A stretch of 64,000 bases of DNA, from positions 124,001 to 188,000 of the forward strand of contig JALIHJ010000018.1 in the NCBI GenBank assembly GCA_022984795.1, in the 5' to 3' direction. The notes below the pieces were generated by a model, which saw only the letters and a list, made by a program, of their open reading frames with translations, did no database searches and was not told where the DNA came from. Position 1 is the first letter of the stretch. Each line of letters begins with the position of its first letter. Source of the stretch: Fabrea salina (lineage: Eukaryota; Ciliophora; Heterotrichea; Heterotrichida; Fabreidae). The position numbers and the translations under genes are program-made. Below, piece by piece: positions 61,271 through 64,000 of the stretch.

Positions 61271-62284
61271 ATGGTGAGTAAAAGTAAATCAGCAGACGAA
61301 CTACTTTGTTTAAAGTTCAACCAAGACTACAGCTGCTTTACAGTTGGAACGGACTGTGGGTTCAGGATATTCAACTCATACCCTTTAAAGTACTGCTTCA
61401 GAAGAGACTTTCCGGGAGGATTTGGAATAGTGGAGTTGCTGTACAGAACCAACATAGTAGCCCTTGTAGGGGGAGGAAAGTCTCCTCGGTACCCTCCCAA
61501 CAAAGTGATTATCTGGGACGACCACCAAATGCGCCCTACGGGAGAACTTTGTTTCCGCACAGAAGTTAAGGGAGTTCGCTTAAAGAGACAAGGAATAGCT
61601 GTGGTCCTGGAAAACAAAGTGTACGTGTACACTCTTGCTGAACTCAAACTAAGAGACCATATCCAAACAGTAGCTAACCCTAAAGGTCTGTGTGCAGTGT
61701 GCTCGGAACCCGACAAATGGGTATTGGCCTGTCCTGACAAGGAAAAAGGCTGCATTAAAGTCCAGCTTTACGACGAAGACAGGTCAGTGCAGATCCAGTC
61801 ACACGACAGTTCGATAGTGTGCTTGGAACTGAACTCCTCTGGAACTTTATTAGCTTCTGCTTCTGACAAAGGCACAGTAATCAAGGTGTTTAGTACTAAC
61901 GATGGAAGCTGTTTGCAAGAACTAAGGAGAGGAATTGATAGGGCCGAAATATACTGTGTAGCCTTTCACCCAACTGACCCCTGGATAGCTGTTAGCAGCG
62001 ACAAAGGAACTATTCATATTTTCTCGCTTGAGCCTGAAAAGAACCCTAGGTCGGCTTTAAAGTTCATGAGGGCTGTTTTTCCAGACTACTTCGACTCTCA
62101 GTGGAGTTTTGCTCAGTTCCGTGTAAGGGACGCTAAAACTATATGTGCTTTTCCACGTGAGCCCAACACCCTAACTGTGCTGAATAGTGAAGGAAATTAC
62201 TACGTGGCAAGTTTCAACCCTGAGTCTGGAGGCGACTGTGTGAAACTAGAACAGCAACAGATAGTGGAACTAACAATGTCTTAA
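61271..62284 (+). CDS. WDR45B: PROPPIN WD40 protein, WIPI3/4-ATG18-like
   Basis: A seven-bladed propeller that binds PI3P and PI5P on autophagosome precursors. The lipid-binding motif is LRRGIDRAEIYCVAFHP (about residue 217), with ALVGGGKSPRYPPNKVIIWD and SSDKGTIHIFSL, all strongly matching WIPI3/WIPI4. The ATG at 61271 (MVSKSKSADELL) is the probable start; an extension further upstream would overlap the PTPDC1-like gene. The length of 337 is normal. Confidence 0.94.
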   Translation: MVSKSKSADELLCLKFNQDYSCFTVGTDCGFRIFNSYPLKYCFRRDFPGGFGIVELLYRTNIVALVGGGKSPRYPPNKVIIWDDHQMRPTGELCFRTEVKGVRLKRQGIAVVLENKVYVYTLAELKLRDHIQTVANPKGLCAVCSEPDKWVLACPDKEKGCIKVQLYDEDRSVQIQSHDSSIVCLELNSSGTLLASASDKGTVIKVFSTNDGSCLQELRRGIDRAEIYCVAFHPTDPWIAVSSDKGTIHIFSLEPEKNPRSALKFMRAVFPDYFDSQWSFAQFRVRDAKTICAFPREPNTLTVLNSEGNYYVASFNPESGGDCVKLEQQQIVELTMS

Positions 62285-62298
62285 TTAAGTATATACAC

Positions 62299-62955
62299 TT
62301 ACTTGTGTTCTTTGTGTCTGAGTCTGTTGTAAGCTGCTTTGGTTCCACTTTTGATGGACTCTCCAGCATCTACCAAAAACCTTGTGGTTTCTGTTTTGAG
62401 TTTCTGTACAGAGGGGTTTGAGTTAATTTTGTTGTAAGAGTCCTTAGCAGAAGCAGTCACTGAATTAAAAGCAACTTTAGTTTTTTCAGAGGCTTTTCGA
62501 AAGCCATCCTCAAACCTTCTCCAGGAGCTAGGCTTGCTTACAGGAATCCCTTCGCAAACCTCAGCGCCGTCTTGGGGCGAAGGGGGCTCTTCGTTAAACA
62601 CTCTTCCACTTGCCACTACATCTAGCATTTCTCTGTAAAAAGCAACTGCTTTAGTGCGGTACTTAAGCGTAATTGAAGAGGGTAAAGGGTATGCTTCGAG
62701 GAACTCTTTAAAAGCAGTGTTTCCACCTGCAGCCATTACTCTGAGTTGTCCTAAACTCCAAGAGTCCTCTGTAAAGGACATAACATGCGAAATGTGGTCT
62801 GGGAGTTCTTTATGCTGTTGGGCACAGTTAGCACATATAAGGATTCCGTGGTTAACTGAAGCGTAACGGGGGTGGAGGCGTCCACAGTCGAAGCATTTTA
62901 AGTTTTGTTCGTCTTGTTCTAGTTTTGACAGAAGTTGTTCTGTTGTCTCTGACAT
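62299..62955 (-). CDS. ArfGAP-domain protein with Lys in place of the Arg finger
   Basis: The zinc finger CFDCGRLHPRYASVNHGILI-CANC (C21, C24, C41, C44) is of ArfGAP1 type, followed by QQHKELPDHISHVMS. The catalytic arginine two residues past GI(H) in active ArfGAPs is Lys49 here. The C-terminal half has basic, amphipathic helices (RRFEDGFRKASEKTKVAF, NRLRHKEHK) like the ALPS/lipid-sensing region of ArfGAP1. Start ATG 62955 is preceded by AATATTATAAAT; another in-frame ATG at 63003 would add 16 residues. GAP activity may be lost or reduced. Confidence 0.88.
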   Translation of the reverse strand: MSETTEQLLSKLEQDEQNLKCFDCGRLHPRYASVNHGILICANCAQQHKELPDHISHVMSFTEDSWSLGQLRVMAAGGNTAFKEFLEAYPLPSSITLKYRTKAVAFYREMLDVVASGRVFNEEPPSPQDGAEVCEGIPVSKPSSWRRFEDGFRKASEKTKVAFNSVTASAKDSYNKINSNPSVQKLKTETTRFLVDAGESIKSGTKAAYNRLRHKEHK

Positions 62956-63087
62956 ATTTATAATATTAATGGCGTCCTCAAGGGTGTGCAATTTATTGTG
63001 CATAAGTACAAAAGCGCCTAAATCAACTTAAAGGACCATTTACAATTAGCCCGTGCTTCTTGTAGGCATACCTTTTAATATTTTATA
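62956..63087. promoter_or_regulatory. 132-bp divergent spacer, the longest in the window
   Basis: This separates the ArfGAP and CIAO1 start codons and includes the alternative ArfGAP start at 63003. Both ends carry ATTATAAAT/TTTATAATG-like A/T elements next to the start codons. No other motif is recognised. Confidence 0.4.
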
Positions 63088-63993
63088 ATGAATTTAATTA
63101 GCCACTTAGAAGGCCACTCTGACAGAGTGTGGCAGGTAAACTGGAGCCCCTCAGGTGACTTGTTGGCTTCTTGCAGTGCAGACAAAACTGTGAAGATCTG
63201 GAAAGCCACTCCAGAGTGGACTTGTTTGGAAACTCTCCAAGGAGACCACACCAAGTCCGTGAGGGGAGTGACTTGGAGTTCTTCTGGCGAGCTTTTAGCC
63301 ACTGCTAGCTTCGACGGAACTTGCGTTATTTACAAAGTGAATTCTTTTGAGGGAGTCCTTACTTTGGAAGGTCACGAAAACGAAGTTAAAGCAGTGTCTT
63401 TTAGTTATGATGACAGGTTTTTTGCAACTTGTGGAAGAGACAAAACAGTTTGGGTTTGGGAAACTGACCCTGACTTTGAGTACGAAACAGTAGCTGTGTT
63501 AAGTAGACACACCCAGGATGTGAAATGTGTGAAGTTCCACCCTAGCAAGAATTTACTAGCTTCGGGGTCCTACGACAACACTATTGGCATATGGGAAGAA
63601 GAAGGTGACGAGTGGGTTTGCAAAGACATGTTGGTGGGACACGAAGGCACTGTTTGGAGTCTCGCTTGGAACGGAGACGACCTTATAAGTGTAAGTGAGG
63701 ACTTAACTATGAAAGTTTGGAGGTTTGAAGAAGAAAGGTTCAGACAACACAAAACAGTCAGTGGAGTGCACAGCAGACAAATATACACAGTGGACCACAG
63801 AAACAACCTTACTGTAACTGGAGGAGGCGATGACTCAATAGCTTTGTACTCTAACTATCAAGTGCTGAACGTCTACCAAAACGCACATGGAATGGACGTG
63901 AACTCGGTTGCGATTAACCCGGTGGACTCTTTGTTAGCTAGTGCAAGTGACGACAACACAGTTAAGGTTTGGAAACTAGATGATTTCGAATGA
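63088..63993 (+). CDS. CIAO1: Cytosolic iron-sulfur assembly protein CIAO1
   Basis: This is the seven-bladed WD40 subunit of the CIA targeting complex that inserts Fe-S clusters into cytosolic and nuclear enzymes, including DNA polymerase delta, encoded at 50860. Family strings include GHSDRVWQVNWSPSGDLLAS, DKTVKIWKA, SVRGVTWSSSGELLATASFD, GHENEVKAVSFS, TQDVKCVKFHPSKNLLASGSY and GHEGTVWSLAW. The protein of 301 residues is nearly the bare propeller. It ends in TGA, one of only two TGA stops seen; the window ends 7 bp later. Confidence 0.96.
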   Translation: MNLISHLEGHSDRVWQVNWSPSGDLLASCSADKTVKIWKATPEWTCLETLQGDHTKSVRGVTWSSSGELLATASFDGTCVIYKVNSFEGVLTLEGHENEVKAVSFSYDDRFFATCGRDKTVWVWETDPDFEYETVAVLSRHTQDVKCVKFHPSKNLLASGSYDNTIGIWEEEGDEWVCKDMLVGHEGTVWSLAWNGDDLISVSEDLTMKVWRFEEERFRQHKTVSGVHSRQIYTVDHRNNLTVTGGGDDSIALYSNYQVLNVYQNAHGMDVNSVAINPVDSLLASASDDNTVKVWKLDDFE

Positions 63994-64000
63994 GTTAAAA

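Noticed and set aside
62956-63003. ArfGAP start at 63003 adding MHNKLHTLEDAINIIN
   Set aside because: The AATATTATAAAT context just before the ATG at 62955 matches other starts here; the extension is kept only as an alternative.

Overview
The window looks like macronuclear DNA of a heterotrich ciliate (the Stentor, Blepharisma and Fabrea group). The main evidence is a set of 15-nt GT...AG introns, each with an A at intron position 10; introns this short are known mainly from heterotrichs. Genes on both strands mostly have one exon. The genetic code appears standard: of 54 annotated genes, about 43 end in TAA, 9 in TAG and 2 in TGA, and no stop triplet needs to be read as an amino acid. Species cannot be set from this window. 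I saw no tRNA, rRNA, CRISPR array, telomere, transposon or virus-derived element.

The region is extremely compact. My hand-summed spacers total about 1.8 kb, so about 97% of the window is coding and the mean spacer is near 34 bp. No gene-free stretch reaches 300 bp; the longest spacers are 132, 124, 116, 114, 113 and 110 bp. Some divergent start codons are only 7, 8 or 11 bp apart, and several convergent genes share stop codons or overlap by up to 14 nt.

Layout: 1-9800 holds an unknown partial gene, SRP54, glycine cleavage H protein, an ankyrin-AGC kinase, L-2-hydroxyglutarate dehydrogenase, a DYRK kinase, a CXC (LIN54-like) protein and a PNUTS-like protein spread over four exons. 9800-21800 holds mitochondrial bL17, a beta-propeller-like protein, a SHAQKYF-type MYB protein, an S49 protease-like protein, a Slo-like K+ channel, an ACP-like protein, a three-exon unknown gene, signal peptidase subunit SPCS1, a TBC RabGAP, a LITAF-like protein, a PH-like protein, UTP18 and an AP endonuclease. 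21800-36500 holds a coiled-coil protein, a lumenal C2H2 protein, a kelch-BTB protein, a 2229-residue ubiquitin protease, nocturnin, UBXN6-like, a coiled coil, a second MYB, a DUSP-UBL protein and an SCP phosphatase. 36500-50800 holds SF-assemblin, eIF2-gamma, an EF-hand protein, a RING protein, a methyltransferase, a membrane protein, an ARM-LamG protein, a Na+/H+ exchanger with a cyclic-nucleotide-binding domain, a FAM92-like BAR protein, an ATP23-like protein and a sulfotransferase. 50800-64000 holds DNA polymerase delta, DPH5, a methyltransferase, two aquaporins, a membrane protein, triosephosphate isomerase, PP2C, a PTPDC1-like phosphatase, a WIPI/ATG18 protein, an ArfGAP and CIAO1.

Neighbours do not form one pathway: this is a housekeeping and signalling segment. 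Its notable aspects are architecture (overlaps, tiny spacers, tiny introns, two atypical longer introns) and a series of proteins whose usual catalytic residues are replaced (S49, ACP, ArfGAP, ATP23-like, aquaporin filters).
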